From NCBI GenBank assembly GCA_004346725.1, contig SMDE01000004.1, forward strand, positions 361,738 to 425,737: a stretch of 64,000 bases of DNA. The letters run 5' to 3'. This DNA is from Phytobacter diazotrophicus (GTDB taxonomy: Bacteria; Pseudomonadota; Gammaproteobacteria; Enterobacterales; Enterobacteriaceae). The position numbers and the translations under genes were made by a program. Below, in pieces: positions 29,652-39,762 of the stretch. The notes under the pieces were generated by a model. That model saw only the letters and a list, made by a program, of their open reading frames with translations. It was not told the DNA's origin and ran no database searches. Each line of letters starts with the position of its first letter. Positions within the stretch are counted from its first letter, which is position 1.

Positions 29652-30467
29652 ATGTTGTTGATTAATGGTTGCGAGCAGACATTTCTTGCCGCAAATGACA
29701 GAGCGACTCAGTTTGGCGACGGCTGTTTCACGACGGCGCGTATCGACAACGGCACTATCAGTCTGTTGGCTGAACATCTGCATCGTCTGAAACTCGCCTG
29801 TGACAGGCTCTTTATCCCTTTTAACCAGTGGAAAACGCTGGAAGACGAAATGCGTCGTCTCGCCGCGGGAAGGACAAGTGGAGTCCTGAAAGCAATTATC
29901 AGCCGGGGCGGTGGTGGACGTGGTTATAGCGGAGCCGGGTGCCAGAGTCCGACACGTATTCTCAGCGTTTCTGCGTATCCGACGCATTACACTCGCTGGC
30001 GAGAAGAGGGGGTTACGCTGTCACTCAGCCCGGTACGTCTGGGGCGCAATCCGCATCTTGCCGGCATCAAACATCTCAATCGGCTGGAGCAGGTCCTGAT
30101 CCGCCGTTATCTTGAGCAATCTCACGGTGACGAGGCGCTGGTTCTTGACAGTGAAGGGTGGGTTACGGAATGCTGTGCCGCGAATATTTTCTGGCGCAAA
30201 GGCCGCGATGTCTTTACCCCAAACCTGAGTCAGGCTGGCGTTGATGGCATCATGCGGCAATTTTGTCTGCGCCAACTGGCATCTTCCGACTATCGCGTTG
30301 TCGAAATCAATGCGTCGCCAGATGCACTTAACACTGCTGATGAAGTCATCATCTGTAATGCATTAATGCCCGTGATCCCCGTGCGCGCGTGGGAGGGCAT
30401 AAGCTGGACTTCCCGGGAGTTGTACCAATTTTTAGCCCCTCTTTGTGAGCATCCGATATCGTCATGA
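29652..30467 (+). CDS. pabC: Aminodeoxychorismate lyase PabC
   Basis: PabC is a pyridoxal-phosphate enzyme that releases pyruvate from aminodeoxychorismate to give p-aminobenzoate for folate. The 271-residue product (269 in E. coli) belongs to fold type IV. The cofactor lysine is residue 140 in [12 protein letters not shown], and [11 protein letters not shown] is the conserved phosphate-binding part. Compared with other genes here it is more diverged from K-12, which is usual for pabC. Its stop overlaps the mltG ATG (ATGA). Confidence 0.95.
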   Translation: MLLINGCEQTFLAANDRATQFGDGCFTTARIDNGTISLLAEHLHRLKLACDRLFIPFNQWKTLEDEMRRLAAGRTSGVLKAIISRGGGGRGYSGAGCQSPTRILSVSAYPTHYTRWREEGVTLSLSPVRLGRNPHLAGIKHLNRLEQVLIRRYLEQSHGDEALVLDSEGWVTECCAANIFWRKGRDVFTPNLSQAGVDGIMRQFCLRQLASSDYRVVEINASPDALNTADEVIICNALMPVIPVRAWEGISWTSRELYQFLAPLCEHPISS

Positions 30468-31486
30468 AAAAAATGTTGCGCGTTGTACTTCTCCTTCTGC
30501 TGGTCCTGGTGATTGCGGCAGGCGCGGGTATATGGAAAGTTCGCCAGTTGGCCGACAGTAAGCTCCTCATTAAAGAGGAGACTATTTTTACACTGGAAGC
30601 AGGAACCGGGCGCGTTGCGTTGGGTGAACAGCTTTATAGCGAGAAGGTGATTAACCGCCCACGCGTATTCCAGTGGTTGCTGCGCGTGGAGCCTGATCTT
30701 TCGCACTTTAAAGCCGGTACCTATCGGTTTACCCCTACTATGACGGTGCGTGACATGCTCCAGTTGCTGGAAAGCGGCAAAGAGGCGCAGTTCCCACTCC
30801 GTCTGGTTGAGGGGATGCGGCTAAGTGATTATCTGCAGCAACTGCGTGACGCACCCTATATCAAGCACACCCTGAAAGATGATGAATACGCGACGGTTGC
30901 GAAGGCGCTGGATTTCGAGCATGCGGACTGGGTAGAAGGGTGGTTCTGGCCGGATACCTGGATGTATACCGCAAATACCACGGATATTGCACTTCTCAAG
31001 CGTGCGCACCAAAAAATGGTGCGGGCAATTGATCAGGCGTGGGAAGGGCGTATGGAGGGGTTACCCTACCAGGATAAAAACCAGATGGTGACGATGGCGT
31101 CTATCATCGAGAAAGAGACGGCGGTGGCCAGCGAGCGCGATAAAGTCGCATCGGTCTTTATTAACCGTTTGCGAATTGGGATGCGACTACAAACGGATCC
31201 CACCGTGATTTACGGGATGGGGGAGCGGTATAATGGTAAGTTGTCACGTGCCGATCTGGAAACGCCAACGCCGTACAATACCTATATCATCAGCGGCCTG
31301 CCGCCGGGCCCGATTGCCACGCCTGGCGAAGCCTCATTGAAAGCCGCGGCGCACCCGGCAAAAACGCCGTATCTCTATTTTGTCGCTGATGGCAAGGGTG
31401 GTCACACATTTAACACCAATCTCGCGAGCCACAATCGGTCAGTGCAGGACTATTTAAAAGTACTTAAGGAAAAAAATGGGCAGTAA
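30464..31486 (+). CDS. mltG: Endolytic peptidoglycan transglycosylase MltG (YceG)
   Basis: MltG cuts nascent glycan strands in the periplasm and thereby sets their length. The 340-residue protein has one N-terminal membrane anchor (about residues 5-24), a LysM-like part, and the YceG catalytic domain with glutamate 218 in [10 protein letters not shown]. The segment [11 protein letters not shown] is diagnostic. It overlaps pabC by 4 bases and tmk by 11 bases, so the pabC-mltG-tmk-holB-ycfH string is tightly coupled. Confidence 0.97.
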   Translation: MKKMLRVVLLLLLVLVIAAGAGIWKVRQLADSKLLIKEETIFTLEAGTGRVALGEQLYSEKVINRPRVFQWLLRVEPDLSHFKAGTYRFTPTMTVRDMLQLLESGKEAQFPLRLVEGMRLSDYLQQLRDAPYIKHTLKDDEYATVAKALDFEHADWVEGWFWPDTWMYTANTTDIALLKRAHQKMVRAIDQAWEGRMEGLPYQDKNQMVTMASIIEKETAVASERDKVASVFINRLRIGMRLQTDPTVIYGMGERYNGKLSRADLETPTPYNTYIISGLPPGPIATPGEASLKAAAHPAKTPYLYFVADGKGGHTFNTNLASHNRSVQDYLKVLKEKNGQ

Positions 31487-32117
31487 ATACATCGTCATTG
31501 AAGGGCTCGAAGGGGCAGGAAAAACCACCGCGCGTGATGTCGTGGTCGACACGCTACGTCAACTGGGCGTAGAGGAGATGGTTTTCACCCGCGAGCCGGG
31601 CGGTACGCAACTGGCAGAAAAACTGCGCAGCCTGGTACTGGACATTCGTTCTGTTGGCGATGAGACGATTACGGTTAAGGCCGAAGTATTAATGTTTTAT
31701 GCTGCCCGCGTTCAATTGGTGGAGACAGTGATTAAACCGGCACTGGCCAACGGAAGTTGGGTGATTGGCGATCGTCACGACCTCTCTACACAAGCCTATC
31801 AGGGCGGTGGACGTGGCGTTGACCAGACCATGCTGGCAACATTGCGCGACGCGGTGTTGGGTGATTTCCGCCCGGACCTGACGCTTTATCTGGACGTGAC
31901 GCCCGAAGTCGGACTCAAGCGCGCCCGTGCTCGCGGTGAGCTGGACCGCATTGAACAGGAATCTCTGGATTTCTTCAACCGCACACGTGCCCGTTATCTT
32001 GAACTGGCGGCGGCAGATGACAGCATTCGCACCATCGACGCCACGCAATCGCTCGAAGACGTGGTGGCGGATATCCGCCAGACTGTCACCGCCTGGGTGC
32101 AGGAGCAGGGCGCATGA
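31476..32117 (+). CDS. tmk: Thymidylate kinase
   Basis: Tmk phosphorylates dTMP to dTDP for DNA synthesis. The 213-residue product has the P-loop GLEGAGKTT (10-18), the DRH motif in [17 protein letters not shown] and the lid region with [12 protein letters not shown]. The arginines in the lid and the glycine in the P-loop fit the type II (E. coli-like) enzyme. It overlaps the end of mltG and the start of holB. Confidence 0.97.
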   Translation: MGSKYIVIEGLEGAGKTTARDVVVDTLRQLGVEEMVFTREPGGTQLAEKLRSLVLDIRSVGDETITVKAEVLMFYAARVQLVETVIKPALANGSWVIGDRHDLSTQAYQGGGRGVDQTMLATLRDAVLGDFRPDLTLYLDVTPEVGLKRARARGELDRIEQESLDFFNRTRARYLELAAADDSIRTIDATQSLEDVVADIRQTVTAWVQEQGA

Positions 32118-33118
32118 GATGGTACCCGTGGCTGCGAGCGGATTATGAGCAACTGGTCGCCAGTTATCATGCCGGTCGCGGACATCATGCCTTGCTGGTC
32201 CACGCGCTACCGGGAATGGGTGACGATGCGCTGATCTATGCGCTGAGCCGTTATCTGCTTTGCCAGCATCCGGAAAATGTCAAAAGCTGCGGCCATTGCC
32301 GGGGCTGCCAGTTAATGCAGGCGGGGACGCATCCGGATTATTACCCGTTAGCACCAGAAAAGGGCAAGACCACGCTCGGGATCGACGCGGTGCGCGAGGT
32401 CAGCGAAAAACTGTATGAACACGCCCGTCTTGGCGGTGCTAAAGTGGTCTGGATTCAGGACGCCGCGCTTTTAACAGACGCCGCGGCAAATGCCCTGCTT
32501 AAAACGCTGGAAGAGCCGCCGAAAGAGACCTGGTTTTTTATGAGCTGTCGCGAACCGGCGCGCTTACTGGCAACTTTGCGTAGCCGCTGTCGGATGCATC
32601 ACCTCGCGCCGCCTGCCGAGAACTATGCCTGCGCCTGGCTTGCTCGCGAGCACAGCGCGTCACAAGAGACTATTGTCAGCGCATTACGCCTGTGTGGCGG
32701 CGCACCCGGTGCGGCCGAGCAACTGCTGCAGGCGGACAACCTCGCACCGCGTCAGGCGCTGTGTCAGTCCCTTGGGCTGATACTCAATAATGGCGACTGG
32801 CTTTCGCTACTGGCGATATTGAACCACGAACAGGTGGCCGAACGCCTGCACTGGCTGGCGACACTGCTGCTCGATGCCCTCAAGGTTCAGCAGGGCGCAA
32901 CATTGCTGACGAATATGGATGCGATAATGCTGGTGCGCCAGCTTGCCAGCCAGTTTAATGGCGAACGCCTGCAAGCCTGCCTTCACGCGGCGGTTGAATG
33001 CCGCGAACAGTTGATGACCGTAGTGGGCGTCAACCGTGAATTGTTATTGACCGACCTTTTATTACGCATTGAGCGTTACCTGCAACCCGGCGCTACGTTG
33101 CCCGGACAGCATTTCTAA
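32114..33118 (+). CDS. holB: DNA polymerase III subunit delta'
   Basis: HolB is the delta' subunit of the clamp-loader complex. The 334-residue product has the four zinc-binding cysteines 50, 59, 62 and 65 (CGHCRGC) and the AAA+ fold with sensor segments such as TLRSRCRMH. The P-loop is replaced by LPGMGDDAL and cannot hold ATP, as expected for delta'. It overlaps tmk by 4 bases and is followed after 10 bases by ycfH. Confidence 0.97.
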   Translation: MRWYPWLRADYEQLVASYHAGRGHHALLVHALPGMGDDALIYALSRYLLCQHPENVKSCGHCRGCQLMQAGTHPDYYPLAPEKGKTTLGIDAVREVSEKLYEHARLGGAKVVWIQDAALLTDAAANALLKTLEEPPKETWFFMSCREPARLLATLRSRCRMHHLAPPAENYACAWLAREHSASQETIVSALRLCGGAPGAAEQLLQADNLAPRQALCQSLGLILNNGDWLSLLAILNHEQVAERLHWLATLLLDALKVQQGATLLTNMDAIMLVRQLASQFNGERLQACLHAAVECREQLMTVVGVNRELLLTDLLLRIERYLQPGATLPGQHF

Positions 33119-33128
33119 GAGAGAGATT

Positions 33129-33923
33129 ATGTTTTTAGTCGACTCCCATTGCCATCTTGATGGCCTGGATTATCAGTCGTTACATACGGATGTTAATGAC
33201 GCGCTAGAAAAAGCCGCGGCCCGCGACGTGAAATTCTTCCTCGCCGTGGCGACGACACTGCCGGGTTACCGCAGTATGCGTGACCTGGTGGGAGAGCGTA
33301 GCGATGTGGCTTTTTCCTGCGGCGTACATCCGCTCAATCAGGATGAAGACTATGCGGTGGAAGATTTACGCCGCATGGCCGCAGAAGAAGGCGTTGTGGC
33401 AATGGGTGAAACGGGTCTGGACTATTATTACACGCCGGAAACCAAAGCCCGCCAGCAAGCGTCGTTTCGTGATCATATCCGTATTGGTCGTGAGCTGAAT
33501 AAGCCGGTAATTGTTCACACCCGTGATGCGCGGGCAGATACCCTGGCTATCCTTCGCGAAGAAAAGGTGACGGATTGCGGAGGCGTACTACACTGTTTTA
33601 CGGAAGACAGGGAAACGGCAGGTCAGTTATTAGATCTGGGCTTCTATATCTCGTTTTCCGGGATCGTCACCTTCCGTAACGCGGAGCAACTGCGTGATGC
33701 GGCGCGTTACGTTCCGCTCGATCGTTTGCTGGTGGAGACAGATTCACCTTATCTGGCACCGGTTCCTCATCGCGGTAAAGAAAACCAACCGGCGTATGTC
33801 CGGGATGTTGCTGAATACATGGCAGTTTTGAAGGGCGTTTCGGTCGATGAACTGGCGCAACAAACCACAGAAAACTTCGCCAGACTGTTCCATATCGATC
33901 CGGCCCGCCTGCAATCCCTCTGA
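33129..33923 (+). CDS. ycfH: YcfH, TatD-family metal-dependent hydrolase
   Basis: YcfH is a TatD-type hydrolase with probable metal-dependent DNase activity; its cellular role is not settled. From this ATG it is 264 residues (265 in E. coli), starting MFLVDSHCHLDGLD, with the metal-binding HxH. Further family motifs are GETGLDYYY, HTRDA, LHCFTED and ETDSPYLAPVPHRGKEN. The frame stays open into holB, but the AGAGAGA ribosome site and the family N terminus fix the start here. It ends the pabC operon. Confidence 0.96.
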   Translation: MFLVDSHCHLDGLDYQSLHTDVNDALEKAAARDVKFFLAVATTLPGYRSMRDLVGERSDVAFSCGVHPLNQDEDYAVEDLRRMAAEEGVVAMGETGLDYYYTPETKARQQASFRDHIRIGRELNKPVIVHTRDARADTLAILREEKVTDCGGVLHCFTEDRETAGQLLDLGFYISFSGIVTFRNAEQLRDAARYVPLDRLLVETDSPYLAPVPHRGKENQPAYVRDVAEYMAVLKGVSVDELAQQTTENFARLFHIDPARLQSL

Positions 33924-33972
33924 ATTTTCAGCTTATTTTAGTGCTCGTAATTAATAAGTAATGAGAGTAAAG

Positions 33973-34008
33973 TTCACCGCCACAAAAGAGGCGGTGAACG
34001 CTTTTTTT
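33973..34008 (+). terminator. Rho-independent terminator after ycfH
   Basis: Stem TTCACCGCC/GGCGGTGAA with an 8-base loop, then seven T residues (34002-34008). It separates ycfH from the ptsG regulatory region. Confidence 0.9.
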
Positions 34009-34066
34009 GACACATTCGGTAATGGGTTTTGTAAATCTATGAAAGTTTTGCCTCTGGCGCTAACTG

Positions 34067-34088
34067 AAACGTGATAGCCGTCAAACAA
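34067..34088 (+). promoter_or_regulatory. Candidate CRP site upstream of ptsG
   Basis: CGTGA, 6 bases, TCAAA around the centre fits the CRP pattern TGTGA-N6-TCACA with two mismatches. CRP is known to activate ptsG from this region in E. coli. Confidence 0.5.
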
Positions 34089-34099
34089 ACTTATGCGGA

Positions 34100-34126
34100 T
34101 TTATTTTACTCTGTGTAATAAATAAA
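34100..34126 (+). promoter_or_regulatory. Mlc operator overlapping the ptsG promoter
   Basis: TTATTTTACTCTGTGTAATAAAT is an inverted-repeat AT-rich site that matches the Mlc operator of E. coli ptsG as I recall it, in the same place. Mlc represses ptsG unless glucose is being transported. Confidence 0.65.
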
Positions 34127-34200
34127 GGGCACTTAGATGTCCTGTTCACAGCACGGTTCTCCCCCCGTGCCAATGCGCAAAAAGCGTAAAAAAAGCACAA

Positions 34201-34222
34201 ATACTCAGGAGCACTCTCAATT
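34201..34222 (+). promoter_or_regulatory. ptsG ribosome site and likely SgrS target
   Basis: ACTCAGGAGCACTCTCAATT directly before the ATG contains the ribosome site AGGAG. In E. coli this same stretch pairs with the small RNA SgrS under glucose-phosphate stress. The identity to the target region known from E. coli implies that the control is kept. A further hairpin GCACGG/CCGTGC lies upstream at 34151-34170. Confidence 0.6.
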
Positions 34223-35656
34223 ATGTTTAAGAATGCATTTGCTAACCTGCAGAAGGTCGGTAAATCGCTGATGCTGCCGGTATCCGTACTGCCTATCGCA
34301 GGTATCCTGCTGGGCGTCGGGTCTGCTAACTTCAGCTGGCTGCCAGAAGTGGTTTCTCACGTAATGGCCGAAGCAGGCGGTTCTGTTTTTGCTAACATGC
34401 CGCTGATCTTCGCTATCGGTGTTGCTCTTGGCTTCACCAATAACGATGGCGTATCCGGTCTTGCTGCTGTGGTGGCCTACGGCATCATGGTGAAAACCAT
34501 GTCCGTGGTTGCACCTCTGGTACTGCATTTACCTGCAGAAGAGATCGCGGCTAAACACCTGGCAGATACCGGTGTCCTCGGTGGTATCATCGCCGGTGCC
34601 ATCGCTGCGTATATGTTTAACCGTTTCTACCGTATCAAGCTGCCTGAGTATCTGGGCTTCTTCGCCGGTAAGCGTTTTGTTCCGATTATCTCCGGTCTGG
34701 CCGCTATTATCTTCGGTGTTGTGCTGTCCTTCATCTGGCCACCGATTGGTACTGCTATTCAGGAATTCTCTCAATGGGCTGCCTACCAGAACCCGGTTGT
34801 TGCGTTCGGTATCTACGGCTTCATCGAGCGCTGCCTGGTACCGTTTGGTCTGCACCATATCTGGAACGTTCCTTTCCAGATGCAGATCGGCGAATTCACC
34901 AACGCAGCAGGCCAGGTATTCCACGGCGATATCCCGCGTTACATGGCAGGCGACCCGACTGCGGGCAAACTGTCTGGCGGCTTCCTGTTCAAAATGTATG
35001 GCCTGCCGGCTGCTGCTATCGCGATTTGGCACTCTGCTAAACCAGAGAACCGCGCGAAAGTGGGCGGTATCATGATCTCCGCAGCGTTGACCTCGTTCCT
35101 GACCGGTATCACCGAGCCGATCGAGTTCTCTTTCATGTTCGTTGCGCCGATCCTGTACGCAATCCATGCGATTCTGGCTGGTCTGGCATTCCCGATCTGT
35201 ATCCTGCTGGGTATGCGTGACGGTACGTCCTTCTCTCACGGCCTGATCGACTTCATCGTCCTGTCCGGTAACGGCAGCAAACTGTGGTTGTTCCCGGTTG
35301 TAGGTCTGTGCTATGCAGCGATTTACTACACCGTGTTCCGCGTACTGATTAAAGCGCTGGATCTGAAAACCCCGGGTCGTGAAGATGCGTCCGAAGAGTC
35401 TAAAGCTGGCGCAACCAGCGAAATGGCTCCGGCACTGGTCGCTGCGTTCGGCGGTAAAGAAAACATCACTAACCTGGATGCTTGCATCACTCGTCTGCGC
35501 GTTAGCGTTGCCGATGTGGCAAAAGTTGACCAGCCTGGTCTGAAAAAACTGGGCGCGGCAGGTGTGGTGGTTGCTGGTTCTGGTGTACAGGCAATTTTCG
35601 GTACTAAATCCGATAACCTGAAAACCGAAATGGATGAGTACATCCGTAGCAACTAA
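34223..35656 (+). CDS. ptsG: PTS glucose transporter subunit IIBC
   Basis: PtsG is the main glucose uptake protein and phosphorylates glucose during transport. The 477-residue product has an N-terminal membrane IIC domain (about 1-385) with [17 protein letters not shown] loops (here [17 protein letters not shown]) and [17 protein letters not shown] linker and a cytosolic IIB domain follow, whose phosphorylated cysteine is residue 421 in [11 protein letters not shown]. Codon use is strongly biased, as expected for a highly expressed gene. It is controlled by Mlc, CRP and SgrS according to the sites upstream. Confidence 0.98.
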   Translation: MFKNAFANLQKVGKSLMLPVSVLPIAGILLGVGSANFSWLPEVVSHVMAEAGGSVFANMPLIFAIGVALGFTNNDGVSGLAAVVAYGIMVKTMSVVAPLVLHLPAEEIAAKHLADTGVLGGIIAGAIAAYMFNRFYRIKLPEYLGFFAGKRFVPIISGLAAIIFGVVLSFIWPPIGTAIQEFSQWAAYQNPVVAFGIYGFIERCLVPFGLHHIWNVPFQMQIGEFTNAAGQVFHGDIPRYMAGDPTAGKLSGGFLFKMYGLPAAAIAIWHSAKPENRAKVGGIMISAALTSFLTGITEPIEFSFMFVAPILYAIHAILAGLAFPICILLGMRDGTSFSHGLIDFIVLSGNGSKLWLFPVVGLCYAAIYYTVFRVLIKALDLKTPGREDASEESKAGATSEMAPALVAAFGGKENITNLDACITRLRVSVADVAKVDQPGLKKLGAAGVVVAGSGVQAIFGTKSDNLKTEMDEYIRSN

Positions 35657-35678
35657 GCCGTAAAGTCTGGGGAGACTG

Positions 35679-35703
35679 AGGCAGCCGAAAGGCTGCCTTT
35701 TTT
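35679..35703 (+). terminator. Rho-independent terminator after ptsG
   Basis: Stem AGGCAGCC/GGCTGCCT with a GAAA tetraloop, followed by a T run. Confidence 0.9.
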
Positions 35704-35784
35704 ACGTTCAAAGGTTTTACATTTAAGGCAAATGAGACAAGAAGGTCATCTGTCACGTCAGAAAGGTGAAGGGCAATGAGATAT

Positions 35785-35812
35785 AAAAAAGCCCGTCAGC
35801 GAACTAACGGGC
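35785..35812 (-). terminator. Rho-independent terminator after fhuE
   Basis: On the minus strand GCCCGTTAG-TTCG-CTGACGGGC is followed by six T residues. It lies 25 bases beyond the fhuE stop; the loop is the very stable UUCG type. Confidence 0.85.
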
Positions 35813-35837
35813 AGGGGTTAGCATCTGAACACCGTCA

Positions 35838-38018
35838 TCAGAAGCTATAGCTGGCGCTGAGGGAAAAATTACGCGGTGCGCCGTAGACGGTATAGCTGCC
35901 TACATAATCGTAGTACTCACGGTCAAACACATTGTTCAGGTTTGCCTGGACGGCGAAATCTTTAGTGACCTGATAGCGCCCGAACAGATTCACCAGTGCA
36001 TAGCTGCCTTGTTCTGCGCGCTGGGTATCTGACACGTCGGTCCAGACTTTGTTCTGCCAGTTTACCCCTCCGCCGATTGTTAACTCAGGCAGTGCCGGCA
36101 ACTGATAGCGGGTAAACAACTTCATGGTGGTTCGCGGTTGATCGGAACTGACTGCCTTGCCCTGCTTGTCTTCGGCAATAAAGCGAGTCGCACCGAAGGT
36201 TAACTGCCAGTTATCGGTCAGCGCACCGTTCAGCTCAAATTCGATACCTTTACTGACGATGCCATCCAGGGATTCATAGATGGACTCCCCGCCTGGCATG
36301 TAAGTGTACGTATTACTGGCGACACCGTCTTGCTCGATACGGAACACGGCAAGGGACATTGTCAGGCGGGTGCTAAACCAGTCTGCTTTCACACCTGCTT
36401 CATAGCTCTTACCGGTGGTTGGATCGAGATAGCGCCCGGATGCGTCACGTTTGTCCTGTGGCTGGAAGATCTCGGTATAGCTGGCGTATGCGGACCAGTC
36501 TTCGTTGATGTCATAGACCAGGCCTGCATACGGTGTGACATCGTCTTTGGTGCTTTCAAGCCGGGTAGAAGGTGAACCTGACGGGTTGTAGCGAATATTG
36601 TATTCGGTATAACGTGCGCCCACGATCAGGTGCAGTGGATCGGCCAGCGAGACACGCGCAGAGGTGTAGGCAGAAGACTGACGAATATCGTCCTTGCTAT
36701 ACAGCGCCCATGGTGTCCATGCCGGGTCGGCAATATTACCACTCCAGCCGCTGTTGAATGAGCCCACATCGACAATCGTCCCAGGCGTGTCCGGCAGGGA
36801 ATTGTCATAATGGTTACGCTGGCGGCTGTAGCTTGCGCCGAACATCAACTCATGCTGGCGGCCGAACAGGTCAAAACCGCCACGCATGAAGGCATCAATC
36901 GCATCCTGTTTACGCTCACCACGGTTCCAGCCGCCGTAACCGACCATTCCCAGGCCTGTGGCTTCATCCGGATAACCGTACATATACATCGTTTTGGTAT
37001 CGAAATTGGTTTCCGCATGCATACCGTTAACATGCGCTTCCCAGCCATTGCCAAACCGCTGCGTCAGGTTGGCGAAGACTTTGGTGTTGTCTTTATCGGA
37101 ATAGGCCCAGTTTGGCGCAACGGTTGTGCTGCGGTCATATTTTGCTTTGCTGCCATCGGCGTACCAGGTCGGCAGACCGCCCCAGGTGGGGCTGTCAGTC
37201 TGACTTTCCTGATATTCATATCCCAGCGATAAGGTGGTGCTGTCGGTTACGTCAGCATCAACAACACCGTAGATGAATTTCTTGCGGTAGTGGTATGTGT
37301 CCACCCAACTGTCATTATCCTGGTAACCGGTAATGACGCGGCCACGTACTTTGCCCGATTCGGTCAGCGGAGCCTGCAGATCAAGGATATAACGTTGTTT
37401 ATCCCAGCTACCGTAAGTGGCGGACACGTTACCTTTGAATTCAGTACTATCCGCATGCTTACGCACCATGTTGACATAGGCCGCCGGGTTGCCAGTACCG
37501 GACATCAGACCCGTCGCGCCGCGTACCACTTCAATGCGGTCATAGATGGCGGTATCGGCGGCGGTGTCGCCAAAGTTCCAGACTTCACTAATGGAGGTTG
37601 GAAGATCGTCGTAGGCGTAGTTGCTGACAAAGAAGCCACGTGAATAAAACACGGTGCGATCGCTGTCCTGTACCTGCGCGGTGACGCCGGTGGTATTGGT
37701 CAATACCTGCCCGATTGAGTTCAGGTTCTGATCCTGCATACGCTGCTGACTGATAACGCTTACCGACTGCGGGATATCGCGCGGCACGAGCAGCAGTTTA
37801 GTGCCGGTGGTGGTGGTCTGAACGCTATAGTCCTGGTCCTGGTGGGTATCGCTTTGGTCGCCGGATGCGCCTTCAACAATAACGGTCTCATCAGTGCCGG
37901 ATGTGGATGCTGCAAAACCTGCGGCTGGTGTCAACGCGAGCCCAATACAAACGGCCAGCAATGATGGCGCGCTGTTAAACGGACGCTGCTCATTCCTGGC
38001 GTTAATGGTGAAAGACAT
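35838..38018 (-). CDS. fhuE: Ferric coprogen / rhodotorulic acid receptor FhuE
   Basis: FhuE is a TonB-dependent outer membrane receptor for the fungal siderophores coprogen and rhodotorulic acid. The 726-residue precursor (E. coli 729) has a signal peptide ending near PAAGFA and a TonB box DETVIVEG close to the mature N terminus. A plug domain follows, including GTKLLLVPRDIPQSVSVISQ and VVRGATGLMSGTGNPAAYVN. The rest is a 22-strand-type barrel ending in the terminal phenylalanine LSASYSF. It converges on ptsG, as in E. coli. Control by iron through Fur is expected, but the upstream site is not clear-cut. Confidence 0.95.
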   Translation of the reverse strand: MSFTINARNEQRPFNSAPSLLAVCIGLALTPAAGFAASTSGTDETVIVEGASGDQSDTHQDQDYSVQTTTTGTKLLLVPRDIPQSVSVISQQRMQDQNLNSIGQVLTNTTGVTAQVQDSDRTVFYSRGFFVSNYAYDDLPTSISEVWNFGDTAADTAIYDRIEVVRGATGLMSGTGNPAAYVNMVRKHADSTEFKGNVSATYGSWDKQRYILDLQAPLTESGKVRGRVITGYQDNDSWVDTYHYRKKFIYGVVDADVTDSTTLSLGYEYQESQTDSPTWGGLPTWYADGSKAKYDRSTTVAPNWAYSDKDNTKVFANLTQRFGNGWEAHVNGMHAETNFDTKTMYMYGYPDEATGLGMVGYGGWNRGERKQDAIDAFMRGGFDLFGRQHELMFGASYSRQRNHYDNSLPDTPGTIVDVGSFNSGWSGNIADPAWTPWALYSKDDIRQSSAYTSARVSLADPLHLIVGARYTEYNIRYNPSGSPSTRLESTKDDVTPYAGLVYDINEDWSAYASYTEIFQPQDKRDASGRYLDPTTGKSYEAGVKADWFSTRLTMSLAVFRIEQDGVASNTYTYMPGGESIYESLDGIVSKGIEFELNGALTDNWQLTFGATRFIAEDKQGKAVSSDQPRTTMKLFTRYQLPALPELTIGGGVNWQNKVWTDVSDTQRAEQGSYALVNLFGRYQVTKDFAVQANLNNVFDREYYDYVGSYTVYGAPRNFSLSASYSF

Positions 38019-38353
38019 TATTAACCCTTAATGGTATGTGAACGGGATTGTCCGGATCGCGATGCATTGTCGGCGTCCGGTCTGTTTTTATTTTTCAGTT
38101 AATAAATGCGCATGAAAATGCAAATGCGAAATATACGCATTCATACTTAAGATGTAAACAGATGTAATATCCGTGGCTGAGTGGTTGATTTAACGCGGTT
38201 ATGGGTAAGGGTTGGTTATAACACCACCAGCCGGTGGCGAAATCTTGAAGAAAAAGAGCGTTATAGTTGAAACAGCCGGAGAATCTCGCTCATACTCTAC
38301 ACTGTATCTCGTGATGGGGCGGTTTCGCCCGCGCGTATAAAAAGGAAAACGTC
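38019..38353. promoter_or_regulatory. fhuE-hinT divergent intergenic region
   Basis: These 335 bases hold no credible gene. Near 38098-38150 is an AT-rich stretch with repeated ATGCAAATGCG-like hexamers that could be a degenerate Fur site for fhuE; it does not fit the 19-bp Fur box well. Towards hinT, TTGAAA (38267-38272), 18 bases, CATACT (38291-38296) is a plausible sigma-70 promoter. Confidence 0.4.
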
Positions 38354-38713
38354 ATGGCCGAAGAAACCATTTTTAGTAAGATTATCCGTCGGGAAATTCC
38401 GTCGGACATCGTCTATCAGGATGAATTAGTTACCGCTTTCCGTGATATCTCTCCCCAGGCTCCGACGCATGTTCTGATTGTGCCGAATATCCTCATTCCT
38501 ACCGCTAATGACATTACCGAAGCGCATGAACAGGCGATGGGACGGATGATGACCGTAGCGGCAAAAATTGCCCGTGCTGAGGGCATTGCGGAAGATGGTT
38601 ATCGCCTCATCATGAACTGTAACCGCCACGGCGGACAGGAAGTCTGGCATATCCATATGCATTTGTTGGGTGGTCGCCCCTTAGGCCCGATGCTGGCACA
38701 TAAAGGCGAGTGA
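38354..38713 (+). CDS. hinT: Purine nucleoside phosphoramidase HinT
   Basis: HinT is a histidine-triad hydrolase that splits adenosine 5'-phosphoramidates such as AMP-lysine. The 119-residue product has the HIT motif HIHMHLLGG, with histidines 99, 101 (catalytic) and 103. The N-terminal [18 protein letters not shown] is standard. A AAAGGAAAA ribosome site precedes the ATG. ycfL follows after 1 base, so hinT-ycfL-lpoB-thiK-nagZ reads as one operon. Confidence 0.97.
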   Translation: MAEETIFSKIIRREIPSDIVYQDELVTAFRDISPQAPTHVLIVPNILIPTANDITEAHEQAMGRMMTVAAKIARAEGIAEDGYRLIMNCNRHGGQEVWHIHMHLLGGRPLGPMLAHKGE

Positions 38714-38714
38714 T

Positions 38715-39089
38715 ATGATCAACGGACGCGTTGCACTTCTGGTGACGGCCCTGGCGTTAGTCGGCTGTGGCTCGCGTCCTGCGATCCCGGTGGCCAACGA
38801 TCAAACGCTGGTGATGGAAGCCAATGTTCTGGCCGCAGGTATCACCGCTGACTCCCCCACGCTGAGCACGCAGGAAATCCAGCCCTCTGCCTCGTCTCGC
38901 CTGTTCAATGAACGCGCGCAGCCGGTAACCATCAATTACCGTTTTTACTGGTACGACGCCAGAGGCCTGGAAATGCACCCGCTCGAAGAACCGCGTAGGA
39001 TCACGATCCCGGCGCACTCCGCTGTCACACTTTATGGAAATGCAAATTTCCTGGGTGCGCACAAGGTCAGACTTTATCTCTATCTATAA
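38715..39089 (+). CDS. ycfL: YcfL, lipoprotein of unknown function (DUF1425)
   Basis: This is a predicted outer membrane lipoprotein of 124 residues with a signal peptide and lipobox LVGC (cysteine 18). The DUF1425 segment includes VTINYRFYWYDARGLEMHPL and ends FLGAHKVRLYLYL. It sits between hinT and lpoB in the same direction, as in E. coli. The function is not established. Confidence 0.92.
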   Translation: MINGRVALLVTALALVGCGSRPAIPVANDQTLVMEANVLAAGITADSPTLSTQEIQPSASSRLFNERAQPVTINYRFYWYDARGLEMHPLEEPRRITIPAHSAVTLYGNANFLGAHKVRLYLYL

Positions 39090-39099
39090 GGGGTGAAAA

Positions 39100-39762
39100 T
39101 TGATTAAAACATTAGGACGTTTCGCGCTGCTGGCCACAGTGGCCGTTATCCTTTCCGGGTGTATTACGCGCGGCGAGCAAGAACCCGCGCCAGTTGAACA
39201 AGCGAACCCAACGCCACAACAGCCTGTTCCGCAGCAACCGCAGCCGTCGCAACCTGTACCGACGGTGCCGTCTGTTCCGTCGATCCCGGAGCAACCAGGG
39301 CCAATCGAACACCCTGATCAAACGACTCAGCCGACGCCGCGTGAACGTCACTATGACTGGAACAGCGCCGTACAGCCGATGATGGGTAAAATGTTGCAGG
39401 CGAGCGGAGCCTCGGCGGGTAACGTACTGCTCGTTGACAGTGTGAACAACCGGACAAACGGTTCGGTGAACACCAGCGAAGCAACTGAAACCCTGCGCAG
39501 CGCGCTGACCAACAATGGCAAGTTTACGCTGGTTTCGGCGCAGCAACTGTCAATTGCCAAGCAGCAACTGGGCCTGTCACCGCAGGATAGTCTCGGTACA
39601 CGCAGTAAAGCTATTGGTATTGCCCGCAATGTAGGGGCCCAGTACGTGCTGTATTCCAGTGCGACAGGTAATGCCAATGCGCCGACGCTGCAAATGCAAC
39701 TGATGCTGGTGCAGACTGGCGAAATTGTCTGGTCAGGTAAAGGTGCGGTTCAGCAACAATAA
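39100..39762 (+). CDS. lpoB: Penicillin-binding protein activator LpoB
   Basis: LpoB is an outer membrane lipoprotein that reaches through the periplasm to activate the synthase PBP1B. It starts with TTG (GGGGTGAAAA before it) and is 220 residues. The signal has the lipobox LSGC (cysteine 21), followed by a proline and glutamine-rich disordered linker (about 30-80). The globular domain begins near [16 protein letters not shown] and contains [13 protein letters not shown] and [20 protein letters not shown]. The 3' end overlaps thiK by 20 bases. Its N-terminal part differs from E. coli LpoB as I recall it, while the globular part is conserved. Confidence 0.95.
   Translation: MIKTLGRFALLATVAVILSGCITRGEQEPAPVEQANPTPQQPVPQQPQPSQPVPTVPSVPSIPEQPGPIEHPDQTTQPTPRERHYDWNSAVQPMMGKMLQASGASAGNVLLVDSVNNRTNGSVNTSEATETLRSALTNNGKFTLVSAQQLSIAKQQLGLSPQDSLGTRSKAIGIARNVGAQYVLYSSATGNANAPTLQMQLMLVQTGEIVWSGKGAVQQQ

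Noticed and set aside
34509..35239. Open frames of 188 and 236 codons overlapping ptsG on either strand
   Set aside because: Strong codon bias in ptsG keeps other frames free of stops; ptsG itself is complete with cysteine 421 and all motifs.
38098..38150. Fur box for fhuE
   Set aside because: Several ATGCAAATGCG-like words are present, but none fits the 19-bp Fur box or the 7-1-7 pattern well enough to place a site; it is mentioned only within the intergenic entry.
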